A stretch of 64,000 nt of DNA from an uncultured Bacteroidota bacterium (GCA_903882805.1 CAIRYK010000047.1:41421-105420); one strand, 5' to 3'; shown: positions 34,951 to 45,235, counted from the stretch's first letter. Notes: a model not told the origin generated them from the letters alone. Program-made: numbers and translations.

Positions 34951-37900
34951 TTATTGGGTAATAATCACCCTTATAAGTTTGTGTTCTTTTTCTGTATGTA
35001 TGTTCATCAGGTAAACGCCATTTGCCAGCGAGCCATTTGTTTGCAATTGCTCATTCAGTAGTCCGGCGGCAGCAGTAAAATGTTTGGTAAATACCGTTTT
35101 ACCTACCATATCCATAATATCAACGGTTACTTCCGCATCCTGAGTTTCGCTCAATGCGCCTTTTATTACAAACATACCATTGCTTGGGTTGGGCACAACC
35201 GTAATTTCAGCGTTAGCCTCCATCGCCGCCTCAGCAGCTCCGGCAGCTCTGCAAGAGCTAACGATGATAGGCATTGTTGCTCTACATCCTGTGGCGGCTA
35301 TTGTATAAGATATAGAAAGCACACCTGCAGCAACGCCTGTTACAATTCCAGAAGCAGAGCCAACGCGCGCTAAAAGCGCATTACCGCTGGTCCATGTGCC
35401 GCCCGATGTCGCATTTGATAACGTTATAGTCTGGCCTGCACATACGCTACCCGGGCCAGATATTGGCGACAGCGGCTTAACAGTTATTGTTGTTGCTGTG
35501 ATACAACCTGTTGGCAATGTGTACGTTATTACTGCAGTACCTGGAGTAATACCTATAACTTGGCCAGATGAATACCCTACCGACGCCAGTGCGCTTGTTG
35601 TGGTCCACACGCCGCAGCAATCTGTGTTAAACAAACTGATTAGCTGTCCGGCACACACGCTGCTTGGGCCGTTTATAGGCGAAAGGCGATTTACCATTAC
35701 CGGGAAAGTAACTCGGCCGCCGCAGGGGAAATTGTAAGTAATCGTTACGTTACCACCTGTTATACCAGTCATCAATCCGGTTGTGGCATTAATGGTAGCA
35801 ATGGTAGTATTGCCGCTCACCCATGTACCGCCGGGAGTAGAATTGGTAAGGGTTGTTGACTGGCCAACGCATACGCCCGAAGGACCGGATACAGCAGGCA
35901 ATACGGTAACAGTTACATTTGTGGTAGTAAAACATCCTGTACCCAAAGAATAAGTAATCAATGCATTGCCGCTACCCACGCCAGTAAGCACACCTGTTGC
36001 AGAACCAATGCTGGCCACTGTAGCATCGCTGCTCGACCACATACCGGCGCCAACAGACATCAGTGTAACCACCTGTCCGGCATAAATATTGGTAGTTCCT
36101 GTAATTCCGGAAATAGAATTTACTGTTACAGGATAGGTTGTGCGGCATCCACCCAGAGTGTAGGATATATTGACCGATCCACCGGCAATGCCAGTTACTA
36201 CGCCTGTTGTAGAACCAACGCGAGCAATTAAATTACTATTGCTGCTCCAAATACCGCCAGAAACGGAATTGGTAAGCGCAACAGACTGGCCTGTGCAAAC
36301 TGAACCAGGACCAGCTATAGCAGCAGCCGCATTAACGGTCACAACTTTTGTAGCCGAGCAAGAACCGCCGATGGTGTAAGTAATAGTTGCCGTTCCCGCA
36401 GCTACACCGGTTACAATTCCGGTGCCCGATCCTACAGTTGCGGTACTTGGGTCGCCGCTCGACCATACCCCCGACCCAACTTGTCTGAGCGTAGTAGTTT
36501 GGCCAACACATACAGTGGCAGTACCAGAAATAGCAGATAGTGAACTTGAAGTAATGGGCGCGGTAACTCGACAACCCGACGCCAAAGTATAGGTAACAGA
36601 AGTAACGCCGCCCGCTACGCCCGTAATAATACCAGTAGTAGAACCAATACGCGCTATTGTTGGGTTAGCGCTGGCCCATGTGCCGCCGGTCACCGCATCG
36701 GTAAGCGTGGCAGTTTGCCCTACGCACACACCCGATGGCCCTGCAATGGCGGCAATGGGCTTGATATTAACAGACTGTGTACGATAACAACCTTTTGCAG
36801 GCATGGTGTAGGTAATGAAAGTGTTACCGCCAACAACGCCCGTCATTTGGCCAGATGCCGACCCAATTGTGGCAATGCCAGTATTGTCGCTGGTCCATAA
36901 TCCGCCGCCGGTAGCGTTGGTAAACGATGTGTTGGTAAATGCACATATCGATGTAGTTGTGCCGGCTATTACGGCTGGCAAGGGATTGATAGTAACTGTG
37001 GTGAATACGGTGCCGCAAGTAACGGCGTAAGAAATGGTAGCAGTACCCGCAGCTACACCGGTTACTACGCCTGTGCCCGAGTTTACGGTGGCCACTGCGC
37101 TATTGTCGCTCGTCCATACCCCGCCGCTTACTGCGTTGGTTAGCGCGGTTGTGGTACCGGGGCAAGCGCGGAAGCTACCGCCTATTACAGATGGTAACGG
37201 CAATGTAGTGAAAGTGGTGGTTAGGAAGCAGCCGGTAGCCAGCGTATAACTGATGGTTGTATTACCTGCCGCGCCGCCCGTAACGTCGCCTGTAGCAATA
37301 TCTACAGATGCAATTGTTGGGTTGGCGCTGGTCCAGTCGCCAGCCGGTGTAGAATTGGCAAGTGTGGTGGTAGAGAGCGAACAAACAACTGCTGTGCCTG
37401 TTATAGGGGCTGGCAAGGGATTAATAGTAATACTTGTTGTTGCGCTACCGCAACCTGTGGTATAAGTAACTGTGGCAGCGCCATCAGAAACACCGGTTAA
37501 AAGCCCGGTTGTTGCATTAACTGTTGCAATACCTGAATTACTACTTGCCCAAGCGCCGCCGCCTACCGCGTTGCCCAAGGTAGCGGTGGCATTTACACAC
37601 AAAGTAGTAGTTCCGGTTATGGCTCCTGGAGTAGGATTAACAGTAATAACTCTTGATGCAGAAGCAATACCGCAAATATTAGAGATGGTATAGCTGATGG
37701 TAGTGGTACCCGCTGCAACGCCGGTAACAACACCGGTAGATGAATGGATAGTTGCAACACCTGTGGCGGAACTCGTCCATACCCCGCCGGCTGTAGCAGT
37801 AGGATTGCTTTGTGTGATAGTTGCTCCTGTGCATACCGACGAAGCTCCGGCAATAGAGCCGCCTACTGGAGATGAGCAACTTACTTTACGAATAACGCCA

Positions 37901-38940
37901 TTACCGTATATATGTACATTATTTGAAGGATCGAGGGCGATATGGCCTGTATTGAGGGCTGCAGCAGTAGCCGCGCCGTCGTCGCCAGAATATCCCGATG
38001 AACCGTTGCCTGCTACCGTAGTAATGACGCCTGTGGGCGATACCACGCGAACCCTGTTGTTTGCAGCGTCGCAGATATACACATATCCAGAGGGCGTTAC
38101 GGATACTGCATTGAGGTAGAATAGTCTTGCTGCAGTTGCCTGGCCGCCGTCGCCGCCATATCCGGCTATTCCGCCTGCAAATGTGGTAATAGTGCCTGAA
38201 GCGTCTACTTTGCGCAAGCGATGATTAGAGTTGTCGCAAATAAATAAGTTACCTGAATTATCTACATCCATACCTACAGGATACGCAAGATTGGCGCTTA
38301 CAGCCGGGCCGCCGTCGCCGCTGAATCCGGGAGAACCGTTGCCGGCTACTGTTGAGATGACGCCTGATGTATTCACTTTTCTGATTCGCTGATTCCAGTA
38401 ATCTACGATAAACAGATTATTGGCTCCGTCTATCGCTATACCGGCCGGATTGAAAAGCTGTGCAGAAACCGCGGGTATACCATCGCCATTATAGCCCGAA
38501 ACGCCAGTGCCGGCAACAGTGGTAATTATGCCTGCTGAATTTACTTTACGAACGCAATTGTTATAAAACTCACATATATACAAATTGCCGGCGGCATCAA
38601 AATCAAGCCAGTTCGGGCCATTGAGTTGGGCAGCAGTTGCAGGGCCGCCATCGCCTGAATAACCTGCAGAATGACTACCGGCTACCGTAACCAATGTGCC
38701 GCTGGGCGTTACCTTTCTTACAACATGATTGTCGAACTCGGTAAAATACATATTACCGGAATGATCGAATGCTACTGTTCCATTCCCATTCAGCCGGGCA
38801 ACGGTAGCAACCACGCCATCGGGCGTATAGCCGGTTGATGAGGTACCGGCAACAGTGGTAATCATTTGAGCCTTTGAGGAGGTGGACCAAATGAAACAAA
38901 CCATAAATGACATTACAAATGCAAAGATGTTCGTTTTCAT
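34951..38940 (-). CDS. Giant secreted protein: NHL propeller, twelve Ig-like (Big_2) repeats, T9SS domain
   Basis: 1329 aa. Signal peptide (MKTNIFAFVMSFMVCFIWST), then about six NHL blades (~28-345; GNMYFTEFDNHVVRKV, GNLYICEFYNNCVRKVN, GYVYICDAANNRVRVV). Twelve repeats of about 70 residues follow, each with xVC-G-TTTLxN, GGxWxSxNxxIATV, and TGxVTGVAAGTxTITYT, i.e. bacterial Ig-like group 2 modules, most with a Cys pair. The end is a type A T9SS sorting domain (ITVVPNPSNGMFVIKG ... GVYLMNIHTEKEHK). Predicted to be exported and surface-attached as a long stalk; binding partner unknown. Its propeller resembles the truncated gene at 20796-21938. Confidence 0.9.
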   Translation of the reverse strand: MKTNIFAFVMSFMVCFIWSTSSKAQMITTVAGTSSTGYTPDGVVATVARLNGNGTVAFDHSGNMYFTEFDNHVVRKVTPSGTLVTVAGSHSAGYSGDGGPATAAQLNGPNWLDFDAAGNLYICEFYNNCVRKVNSAGIITTVAGTGVSGYNGDGIPAVSAQLFNPAGIAIDGANNLFIVDYWNQRIRKVNTSGVISTVAGNGSPGFSGDGGPAVSANLAYPVGMDVDNSGNLFICDNSNHRLRKVDASGTITTFAGGIAGYGGDGGQATAARLFYLNAVSVTPSGYVYICDAANNRVRVVSPTGVITTVAGNGSSGYSGDDGAATAAALNTGHIALDPSNNVHIYGNGVIRKVSCSSPVGGSIAGASSVCTGATITQSNPTATAGGVWTSSATGVATIHSSTGVVTGVAAGTTTISYTISNICGIASASRVITVNPTPGAITGTTTLCVNATATLGNAVGGGAWASSNSGIATVNATTGLLTGVSDGAATVTYTTGCGSATTSITINPLPAPITGTAVVCSLSTTTLANSTPAGDWTSANPTIASVDIATGDVTGGAAGNTTISYTLATGCFLTTTFTTLPLPSVIGGSFRACPGTTTALTNAVSGGVWTSDNSAVATVNSGTGVVTGVAAGTATISYAVTCGTVFTTVTINPLPAVIAGTTTSICAFTNTSFTNATGGGLWTSDNTGIATIGSASGQMTGVVGGNTFITYTMPAKGCYRTQSVNIKPIAAIAGPSGVCVGQTATLTDAVTGGTWASANPTIARIGSTTGIITGVAGGVTSVTYTLASGCRVTAPITSSSLSAISGTATVCVGQTTTLRQVGSGVWSSGDPSTATVGSGTGIVTGVAAGTATITYTIGGSCSATKVVTVNAAAAIAGPGSVCTGQSVALTNSVSGGIWSSNSNLIARVGSTTGVVTGIAGGSVNISYTLGGCRTTYPVTVNSISGITGTTNIYAGQVVTLMSVGAGMWSSSDATVASIGSATGVLTGVGSGNALITYSLGTGCFTTTNVTVTVLPAVSGPSGVCVGQSTTLTNSTPGGTWVSGNTTIATINATTGLMTGITGGNVTITYNFPCGGRVTFPVMVNRLSPINGPSSVCAGQLISLFNTDCCGVWTTTSALASVGYSSGQVIGITPGTAVITYTLPTGCITATTITVKPLSPISGPGSVCAGQTITLSNATSGGTWTSGNALLARVGSASGIVTGVAAGVLSISYTIAATGCRATMPIIVSSCRAAGAAEAAMEANAEITVVPNPSNGMFVIKGALSETQDAEVTVDIMDMVGKTVFTKHFTAAAGLLNEQLQTNGSLANGVYLMNIHTEKEHKLIRVIITQ

Positions 38941-39012
38941 AAATTTTCAGATTTTGAATGCAATTTTTGCAAACACATGGTATATTTGTAAAGAGCTGGG
39001 ATTGAATCGGGG

Positions 39013-39020
39013 TATTTTTG
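39013..39020 (+). promoter_or_regulatory. -7 box TATTTTTG
   Basis: Exact TAnnTTTG match about 62 bases upstream of the LytTR regulator; TATATTTG at 38981-38988 is an alternative. Confidence 0.35.
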
Positions 39021-39081
39021 GTAACGAAACGCCTGTTTTCGGTATTATAAGCCTTTATCACAAATAACATTTTGTAACCAA

Positions 39082-39831
39082 ATGCAGGACGAAATAAGAA
39101 TACTGATAATTGAGGATGAAGATATCTGGGCAAAAAGTATTGAGCTTCACCTAAACGATTTTGGGTATAAAGTAGCCGGTATGGCTTCTAATTTTGAAGA
39201 CGCCATCGCACTCATGAACAAGAGAGAATTCGATTTGGCGCTACTCGATATTGGCCTGAATGATAGAAACAGCGGCATAGAATTGGGGCGGATGCTGAAA
39301 AATATGTACAACAAACCATTCATTTTTATTACTGCAACCGCCGAATCAACAGCGATTAAAAATGCTATAGAAGCTGGCCCCTCGGCTTTTCTTACAAAGC
39401 CTTTCAATCCTACAACTTTATTTGTTGCCGTTCAAAATGCGATTAATAATTTCAATGCTCCGGGCGTAGTATCTGTCGCCCCTGCAATGGCAAAGGAAGA
39501 TGCTTTCTTTTTTGTGAAACTGGGCGATAAATACAAGAAAACTAACTGGACCGATGTGGTGTTTCTGCGGTCGGATAAGAATTATACTACTTTTCTCAAT
39601 GCAGCCGATAAGCGGGAATACTCTATACGTTGCACTCTGGTAAAAACTTTAAAAAGTTTGATACCCGAATCATTGAAAAATAAGTTTGTTCAAATTAATC
39701 GTAGCGAGGCCATTCAGGTGTCGTTTATTCAGGAAATAGCCAACGAGGAGGTGCGAACTTTGTTCGGTACTTTTACTGTTACAGAGGGCTATACGCGCGA
39801 CCTAAAAAATCTGATTCAGGTAATCACCTAA
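39082..39831 (+). CDS. LytTR-family response regulator
   Basis: 249 aa. Receiver domain residues 1-125: acidic patch IIEDEDIW, phospho-acceptor Asp in LALLDIGLNDRN, FIFITATAES and the Lys of FLTKPFNP. A linker leads to a LytTR DNA-binding domain (~150-249: FFFVKLGDKYKKTNW, VVFLRSDKNYTTFL, FVQINRSEAIQVSFI). It is convergent with, and overlaps by four bases, the FMN reductase gene; the histidine kinase just beyond could be its partner, though it is on the other strand. Confidence 0.92.
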   Translation: MQDEIRILIIEDEDIWAKSIELHLNDFGYKVAGMASNFEDAIALMNKREFDLALLDIGLNDRNSGIELGRMLKNMYNKPFIFITATAESTAIKNAIEAGPSAFLTKPFNPTTLFVAVQNAINNFNAPGVVSVAPAMAKEDAFFFVKLGDKYKKTNWTDVVFLRSDKNYTTFLNAADKREYSIRCTLVKTLKSLIPESLKNKFVQINRSEAIQVSFIQEIANEEVRTLFGTFTVTEGYTRDLKNLIQVIT

Positions 39832-40394
39832 TTATCCTCAACCTTTTCTGTGTCCAAAATGGCTTCAATGAGAGTAGCTACTACTTTCTGCAAGCTTTTC
39901 GCTGTTTGCACATCAGTAACTTCGCCAGTATCATTTAGCTTCGACCTGATAAATGAAATCAACAACTGCGCTTGCGGCGGCAAGTAACACGATATTGCCG
40001 TTAATGTGAGCATAAGCGAACGATGTGCGTTTTCACCGCCCGTGGCCGCGGTGATCAGCGAAACCGGCTTGTGTACAAAGTCGCCAGACGAAACTGTCCA
40101 GTCCAATGCGTTTTTAAGACTTCCCGGTACGCCAAATGCATATTCCGGAGTGCAAATAATGACGCCGTCGGCAAGCTTTATCGCCTCCCTGAACTCAAGT
40201 ACTGTATCATGCGGCTGCGGATTATCGTCAAAATGTGGCAACATTCCCAATCCGTTATACACCAGCGCTTTAACGTTTGATGGTAATATAGAAACTATAT
40301 AATCTACCACTTTGTGGGTAGATGATGCAGAGCGTAAGCTGCCCGGTATTATCAGTAACTTTATTTGTTCAACTTTACTATCTACTTCACTCAT
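39828..40394 (-). CDS. NADPH-dependent FMN reductase family protein
   Basis: The frame opens at a TTG at 40406, but the ATG at 40394 is preferred, 188 aa. A flavodoxin-like fold with FMN phosphate loop PGSLRSASSTHKVVDYI, then MLPHFDDNPQPHDTV, the conserved CTPEYAFGVPGSLKNALDWT and a final VSLITAATGGENAH. Relatives reduce quinones, azo dyes or chromate using NAD(P)H. It is 55 bases downstream of the histidine kinase on the same strand, so possibly cotranscribed. Confidence 0.9.
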   Translation of the reverse strand: MSEVDSKVEQIKLLIIPGSLRSASSTHKVVDYIVSILPSNVKALVYNGLGMLPHFDDNPQPHDTVLEFREAIKLADGVIICTPEYAFGVPGSLKNALDWTVSSGDFVHKPVSLITAATGGENAHRSLMLTLTAISCYLPPQAQLLISFIRSKLNDTGEVTDVQTAKSLQKVVATLIEAILDTEKVEDN

Positions 40395-40449
40395 ATGCAA
40401 CAACAATTACATCAATAAAAAAACATAAAATCCATGGAAAGCCAATGAA

Positions 40450-42450
40450 TTAATCGAAATAAGGAAGGGTAAAATAAAAAGTCGACCCTGCACGTTCCTT
40501 GCTCTCCACCCATATTTCACCGCCATTCAATCGTATAAATTCTTCACACAATTTCAGCCCTATACCATTCCCCTTTTCGTGCGCTGTGCCATACGAACTA
40601 GTCACTATTGATTTGAACAAATTTTGCTGCATAGTGGCGCTTATACCTGTACCATAATCTCGCACAGAAAACTGTATATTACCTGATTCTTCATTGCGCT
40701 TTGCCGTTACTTCTATCTTGGAATCGTTAAAACTGAACTTAATTGCATTCGAGATTAGATTGCGCATAATAAAATCAAAATGTCCCGGATCGGCATGCAC
40801 GCCAAGATCGTCAGGCACAGTAAATTTTATTTCTATATTCTTCTTGCTTGCCGGAAACTTAAGCAAGTCTATATTCTTCAAAATGTTAGGTTTAGGGTTG
40901 AAGTTAACAGGTATATAGTTCACTCCATTCATTACCGATTTGCCCAATAACAACAAATTATCCAGCGTTTCGGTTGTAACAATGGTGTGTTCCTTTAGCG
41001 AACGCAACAAATTTTTGTATTCCTCTGGCAATTCCGGCACTTCTTCTATCATATCCAATATCACGGGTATGTTGGCTATCGGCCCCCGCAAGTCGTGCCC
41101 CAATACAGAAAACAACTTGTCTTTCATATTGTTCATTGCAGCAAGTTCATCTTTACCCTGTGCCAGCTTTATATTGAGTTGAAGTGTTTTACGATGGTAA
41201 TAAAGCAATATAAATACAAAAACCATCATTAACAGACTTATGGAAATTATCACTACTTTTTGCGTACGAATTTTCGTTACAAGATTTTCCAGCGCAGTAA
41301 CTTTTTCATTAGATTTTTCGAGCTCATACACCGCAGATAGATGCGCTATTTCTTTTCCTTTCCGTACATCGTTCAGACTATCCGAAAGATTGTACTGTTT
41401 ATGCATATAGTAATTCGCATGTTCATAGTCTTTTCTGAACTCGTAAAACTTCGTCAGCGCTGTATATACGCTTAGTTCCTTTGGCTTATTGCCGGTATGC
41501 TGCACAAGGCTTAGCGCCCTATTCAAGTATGCAAGCGCTGTATCTGGCTGTTTATGTATATAATTGTCCGCAAGCCCAATAAGCGCAACTGCTTCTTGTT
41601 CGGGCAGGTGGTGCTTTCTGGTTAGTTCCAGCGCCTCGCGCATGTAGGCTAATCCTTCTGCCGTAGCGCCATAAGTAGTTTTCACCTCTGCATAGTTCAA
41701 CAATGCTACTACATGAATGACAGTAAATTCATTGCCTGAACTTTTCTCGAGCGATTTGCGAAAATAGCGAAACGCATTGAGCGTGTCCTTACGTTCAAGA
41801 TAGTAGGTACCGAGGTTATTGTACACTACCAAGGCATTTTCAGAAAACGGCATAAATGAGGCAATACTATCTGCACGTTTATAATACTCAAGGGCCTTTA
41901 CCGTATCCCTATTAAAATCGTAAATAAGCGCAACATTTTGTAATGCAGTCATCACACGATGTTTATCGCCCAACGAATCTGTAATTTTCAAACCTTCCAA
42001 AAAGTAAGAAATCGCTCTGGTATAATCGCCCCTTTTACCCCATAGCACACCGTACAGATTCATAGCATCGGAGTAGCCGCCGCGATCGTTGCATTCAATA
42101 AATAATTGTATAGCTTTCTTCACTTTCTCTTCAGCTGCTGTAGCATTACCATGGGTATCAGAAAAATCGGCAAGCGCAAGCGTCATTTTTGCCTGCCCCT
42201 TTATAAATCCCCTTTCTTCAAATACTTCAAGACCTTGCTTTGCATAATATATAACTGAGTCATTGTCCAGGTCTTTGTAGTAGTCAACAATGCTTTTATA
42301 AGATTTTAGTAATGCTGTATCATTTGCGTCATTTCTCAAGCTATTAATTAGCATACTAACATTCTGGCGTTTTTGTGCAACACCAAATGTAGGTAGCATA
42401 AAAAACAAAGCCGTAGTAAAAAAACTAAACCAGAAGCCTGATTTCATCAT
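40450..42450 (-). CDS. TPR-containing sensor histidine kinase
   Basis: 666 aa. Signal peptide (MMKSGFWFSFFTTALFFMLP), about eight tetratricopeptide repeats in the periplasm (~35-380), one membrane helix (VVIISISLLMMVFVFILLYY, ~400), a HisKA segment with phospho-acceptor His in SVLGHDLRGPIANIP, and HATPase_c motifs NLISNAIKFSF (N), VRDYGTGIS (G1) and KGNGIGLKLCEEFI (G2). No receiver domain is fused. A LytTR response regulator lies beyond the FMN reductase on the opposite strand; pairing is inferred. Confidence 0.92.
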   Translation of the reverse strand: MMKSGFWFSFFTTALFFMLPTFGVAQKRQNVSMLINSLRNDANDTALLKSYKSIVDYYKDLDNDSVIYYAKQGLEVFEERGFIKGQAKMTLALADFSDTHGNATAAEEKVKKAIQLFIECNDRGGYSDAMNLYGVLWGKRGDYTRAISYFLEGLKITDSLGDKHRVMTALQNVALIYDFNRDTVKALEYYKRADSIASFMPFSENALVVYNNLGTYYLERKDTLNAFRYFRKSLEKSSGNEFTVIHVVALLNYAEVKTTYGATAEGLAYMREALELTRKHHLPEQEAVALIGLADNYIHKQPDTALAYLNRALSLVQHTGNKPKELSVYTALTKFYEFRKDYEHANYYMHKQYNLSDSLNDVRKGKEIAHLSAVYELEKSNEKVTALENLVTKIRTQKVVIISISLLMMVFVFILLYYHRKTLQLNIKLAQGKDELAAMNNMKDKLFSVLGHDLRGPIANIPVILDMIEEVPELPEEYKNLLRSLKEHTIVTTETLDNLLLLGKSVMNGVNYIPVNFNPKPNILKNIDLLKFPASKKNIEIKFTVPDDLGVHADPGHFDFIMRNLISNAIKFSFNDSKIEVTAKRNEESGNIQFSVRDYGTGISATMQQNLFKSIVTSSYGTAHEKGNGIGLKLCEEFIRLNGGEIWVESKERAGSTFYFTLPYFD

Positions 42451-42708
42451 AAGTCAGTTTTAAATGACTATTAATAAGCGCATAACACATAAAAGACGGA
42501 TCCTATAGAATAGAGCGGCTGCATTTTATTCATAGTCTGACTGAAAAGTACAAAAAAACAAAGGAAAAAAAATGACTAAAAACAGAAGCCGCTATAATAT
42601 AAAGCAGGAATAAGGCGCATAGCTAATCTCATCAGGCAATGCATTGTTAAATAAGCTAAAATCGCAGGTTTTAAAATGAACAGACAGAGGGCTTGGCGTT
42701 AATAATGG

Positions 42709-42716
42709 TATATTTG
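42709..42716 (+). promoter_or_regulatory. -7 box TATATTTG
   Basis: Exact TAnnTTTG followed by CC, 21 bases before the sppA ATG at 42738; it also argues against the upstream in-frame start at 42705. Confidence 0.5.
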
Positions 42717-42737
42717 CCTTCGTATATAACAAATACT

Positions 42738-44516
42738 ATGAAAGAATTTTTCAAAATGTTTTTTGCCTCGCTATTCGCAATGGTTGTAGCGAGTTTTGTA
42801 GTATTCGGCTTGATTATCGCCGCAATTGTGGGCATATCAAAATCGGTAACTGAAAAAGATGAAAACCTGAATAAAGGTAACGTTCTTGTTATCAACCTTT
42901 CAAAAAAACTACACGAACTTGGACAAAGCAATTCACTTGCTGTTCTCAGTAATGGATCTGCATACGAAGCCGGCATATACGATGCCATGAAGGCAATAGA
43001 ACATGCCAAAAGCGATAAAAACATTAAGGGAATATTGCTAAAACTTGCGCCCTCGCCAAACGGATGGGCGACTATGCAACAACTGCGTATGTCGTTACAA
43101 GACTTTAAAACGTCTAAAAAGTTTATTTACGCCTATGGCGAAGATATAACACAGGGCGCTTATTATGCTGCCTCAGCTGCCGATAGCATTTACCTTAACC
43201 CTGCAGGAAGGTTAGATTTTAAGGGGTTTGCAACAGTGCTGGCATTCTTCAAGGGCTCGCTGGAAAAACTGGAGATAGAGCCGCAAATATTCTATGCTGG
43301 TAAATTCAAGAGCGCTACAGAGCCGTTCAGGGCAGATAAAATAAGCGAACCGAACCGCCTGCAAATTCAGGCTTTTCAAAAAGGTATGTGGACTGAGTTT
43401 CTGGAAGGCGTAGCCGAATATACCCATGCCGATAAAGAAACTATTAATAATTGGGCGATGAACGGCGACATTCAGTTCCCGACAGATGCTCTGAAAAACA
43501 AAATGGTAGCTGGATTGGTGTATTGGGATGAAGTTGAGCAGCGTATCCGGACCAAAACAGGTCTTAAAGAAAGTCAGGAAATAAAATACGTATCGCTCAG
43601 CGATTATGCCGATGAGGCTACTACCGAAGGTAAAGGTAGTAGCCAGCGCATTGCAGTGCTTGTAGCAGATGGCGAAATTGTGGATGGCGAACAAATGGGC
43701 AATAACCAGATTGCCTCAAAGACATTCTGCGAAGAAATAAGAAAGGTGCGCAACAACGACAAAATCAAGGCGGTAGTACTTCGTGTAAACTCTCCAGGAG
43801 GCAGCGCGCTGGCATCTGAAGTGATACTTCGGGAACTGCAGTTGCTGAAGCAGAAAAAACACCTTGTAGTGTCTATGGGCGACTATGCGGCATCGGGAGG
43901 CTACTATATATCCAGCCTTGCAGATAGCATATTTGCGTTGCCAAATACCATTACCGGTAGCATAGGCGTTTTCGGGATGATGTTCAACGCCGATAAAATG
44001 CTGAAAAACAAATTGGGTGTAACATTTGATGAAGTAAAAAATGCCCCCTATGCGGACCTTCCTACTACATCGCGCCCACTTACAGCCAAGGAGGCCCAAA
44101 TGATGCAAACTTCGGTAGACACCATATACGAGCAATTTAAACGCCACGTAGCCAGCGGACGCAGACTGAGCCTTGCCGACGTAGACAGCATCGCTCAGGG
44201 TCGTGTCTGGACAGGTACTGATGCGCTACACAACGGACTGGTGGACCAACTTGGCGGCATTGATCGCGCTATAGCGTGCGCAGCCAGCCTCGCCAAAATA
44301 AGCGACTACAAAGTAGTTACCTACCCGGCTACCGAGGACAAACTAAACGCCTTGATGCGCCGACTTGGCGCCAATAGCGGCGCATCGGAAGCCGTAAAAT
44401 CAGCAATAAAAACAGAATTTGCGCAGGAATACACCTGGTACGAACAAATACAAAGCTTGCGTAAAATGAATGGAAAAGCGCTTATGGCAATGCCCTTTGC
44501 GCTGAGCGTGCAATAG
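42738..44516 (+). CDS. sppA: Signal peptide peptidase SppA (67K type)
   Basis: The frame is open from 42693, but the ATG at 42738 (MKEFFKMFFASLFAM) lies right after a -7 box and begins the membrane anchor; 592 aa, the double-S49-domain length. The first domain carries the general-base Lys in GKFKSATEPF; the second carries the nucleophile Ser in GDYAASGGYYISSLADS, with VNSPGGSALAS and TGSIGVFGMMFN before and after. SppA forms a tetrameric bowl on the inner membrane and degrades leftover signal peptides. A clear terminator follows. Confidence 0.95.
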   Translation: MKEFFKMFFASLFAMVVASFVVFGLIIAAIVGISKSVTEKDENLNKGNVLVINLSKKLHELGQSNSLAVLSNGSAYEAGIYDAMKAIEHAKSDKNIKGILLKLAPSPNGWATMQQLRMSLQDFKTSKKFIYAYGEDITQGAYYAASAADSIYLNPAGRLDFKGFATVLAFFKGSLEKLEIEPQIFYAGKFKSATEPFRADKISEPNRLQIQAFQKGMWTEFLEGVAEYTHADKETINNWAMNGDIQFPTDALKNKMVAGLVYWDEVEQRIRTKTGLKESQEIKYVSLSDYADEATTEGKGSSQRIAVLVADGEIVDGEQMGNNQIASKTFCEEIRKVRNNDKIKAVVLRVNSPGGSALASEVILRELQLLKQKKHLVVSMGDYAASGGYYISSLADSIFALPNTITGSIGVFGMMFNADKMLKNKLGVTFDEVKNAPYADLPTTSRPLTAKEAQMMQTSVDTIYEQFKRHVASGRRLSLADVDSIAQGRVWTGTDALHNGLVDQLGGIDRAIACAASLAKISDYKVVTYPATEDKLNALMRRLGANSGASEAVKSAIKTEFAQEYTWYEQIQSLRKMNGKALMAMPFALSVQ

Positions 44517-44536
44517 CCGCTTTTCTCTACATATAC

Positions 44537-44574
44537 ATATCGGTAAGGCGGCGGCGGCTTACCGATATTTTTTT
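44537..44574 (+). terminator. Terminator after sppA
   Basis: ATATCGGTAAG (44537-44547) and CTTACCGATAT (44558-44568) form an 11-bp stem around a GGC-rich loop, followed by a T-run. Confidence 0.88.
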
Positions 44575-44590
44575 GCGCTGAACCTAACTA

Positions 44591-45124
44591 TCAGGAAAAC
44601 AAGTCGCCTTGCATTGATTTTCCGGAGTGTTTTTGTTCATGTTCCAGCAGCCATTTCTTTTTGGGTAAGCCTCCGCCATAGCCGGTAAGGCTGCCATTCT
44701 CCCCTATCACTCTGTGGCAGGGTATAATAATCGCTATTCCATTTTCGCCATTTGCACCAGCAACTGCTCTGATTGCTTTCTCTGCCCCCAAATAGATTGA
44801 CTGGCTTTTGTAAGAGCGCGTTTCGCCATAGGGTATTTGTTGCAACCCTTGCCAAACGCGCACCTGAAATGGAGTGCCCACTAAATGCAAAGGCAAATCG
44901 AAATCGCGCCTAACGCCAGAAAAGTATTCGCCAATCTGGCTTTCCAATAAATCGAAATAAGGATGGCGACCTGATGAAAATTGCCTTCCTTTATTAACTT
45001 CTATCCGTTTCATGATCGCGTCTATACTACGTCTGTACTGAAAATCGAACAGGCAAATACCATCATCGGTAGCGCCCATCTGCATTTTGCCCAATGGCGT
45101 ATCAATAAACTTCAAACAAATCAT
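44591..45124 (-). CDS. ogt: Methylated-DNA-protein-cysteine methyltransferase
   Basis: The ORF extends to 45178 but the sensible start is ATG at 45124 (MICLKFIDTPLGKMQMG), 177 aa. The C-terminal domain has the winged-helix arginine-finger region (TPFQVRVWQGLQQIPYGETR, YKSQSIYLGAEKAIRAV) and the suicide Cys in IPCHRVIG, then LTGYGGGLPKKKWLLEHE. It transfers O6-alkyl groups from guanine to itself. The N-terminal domain is of the Ogt type, without an AdaA part. Confidence 0.93.
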   Translation of the reverse strand: MICLKFIDTPLGKMQMGATDDGICLFDFQYRRSIDAIMKRIEVNKGRQFSSGRHPYFDLLESQIGEYFSGVRRDFDLPLHLVGTPFQVRVWQGLQQIPYGETRSYKSQSIYLGAEKAIRAVAGANGENGIAIIIPCHRVIGENGSLTGYGGGLPKKKWLLEHEQKHSGKSMQGDLFS

Positions 45125-45169
45125 ACTACAGGGGGCAAAACGGTAGATAATACAGGTATAAACAGAGTT

Positions 45170-45211
45170 ACTGCACAAAAATAGCTTATTTTAAAGCTAC
45201 TATTGTGCAGT
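45170..45211. other. Imperfect inverted repeat between ogt and plsX
   Basis: ACTGCACAAAAATAGCTT and AAGCTACTATTGTGCAGT can pair with a few mismatches around a TTTTAAA loop. Its place, just upstream of ogt and just past the end of plsX, fits a terminator for the plsX transcript or an ogt operator. Confidence 0.45.
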
Positions 45212-45235
45212 ACAATCATTTTGCAAAGCTAAAAC

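Noticed and set aside
35080..38119. Many plus-strand open frames within the giant NHL/Ig-like gene
   Set aside because: They are antisense shadows of a repetitive GC-rich coding region and repeat with its period.
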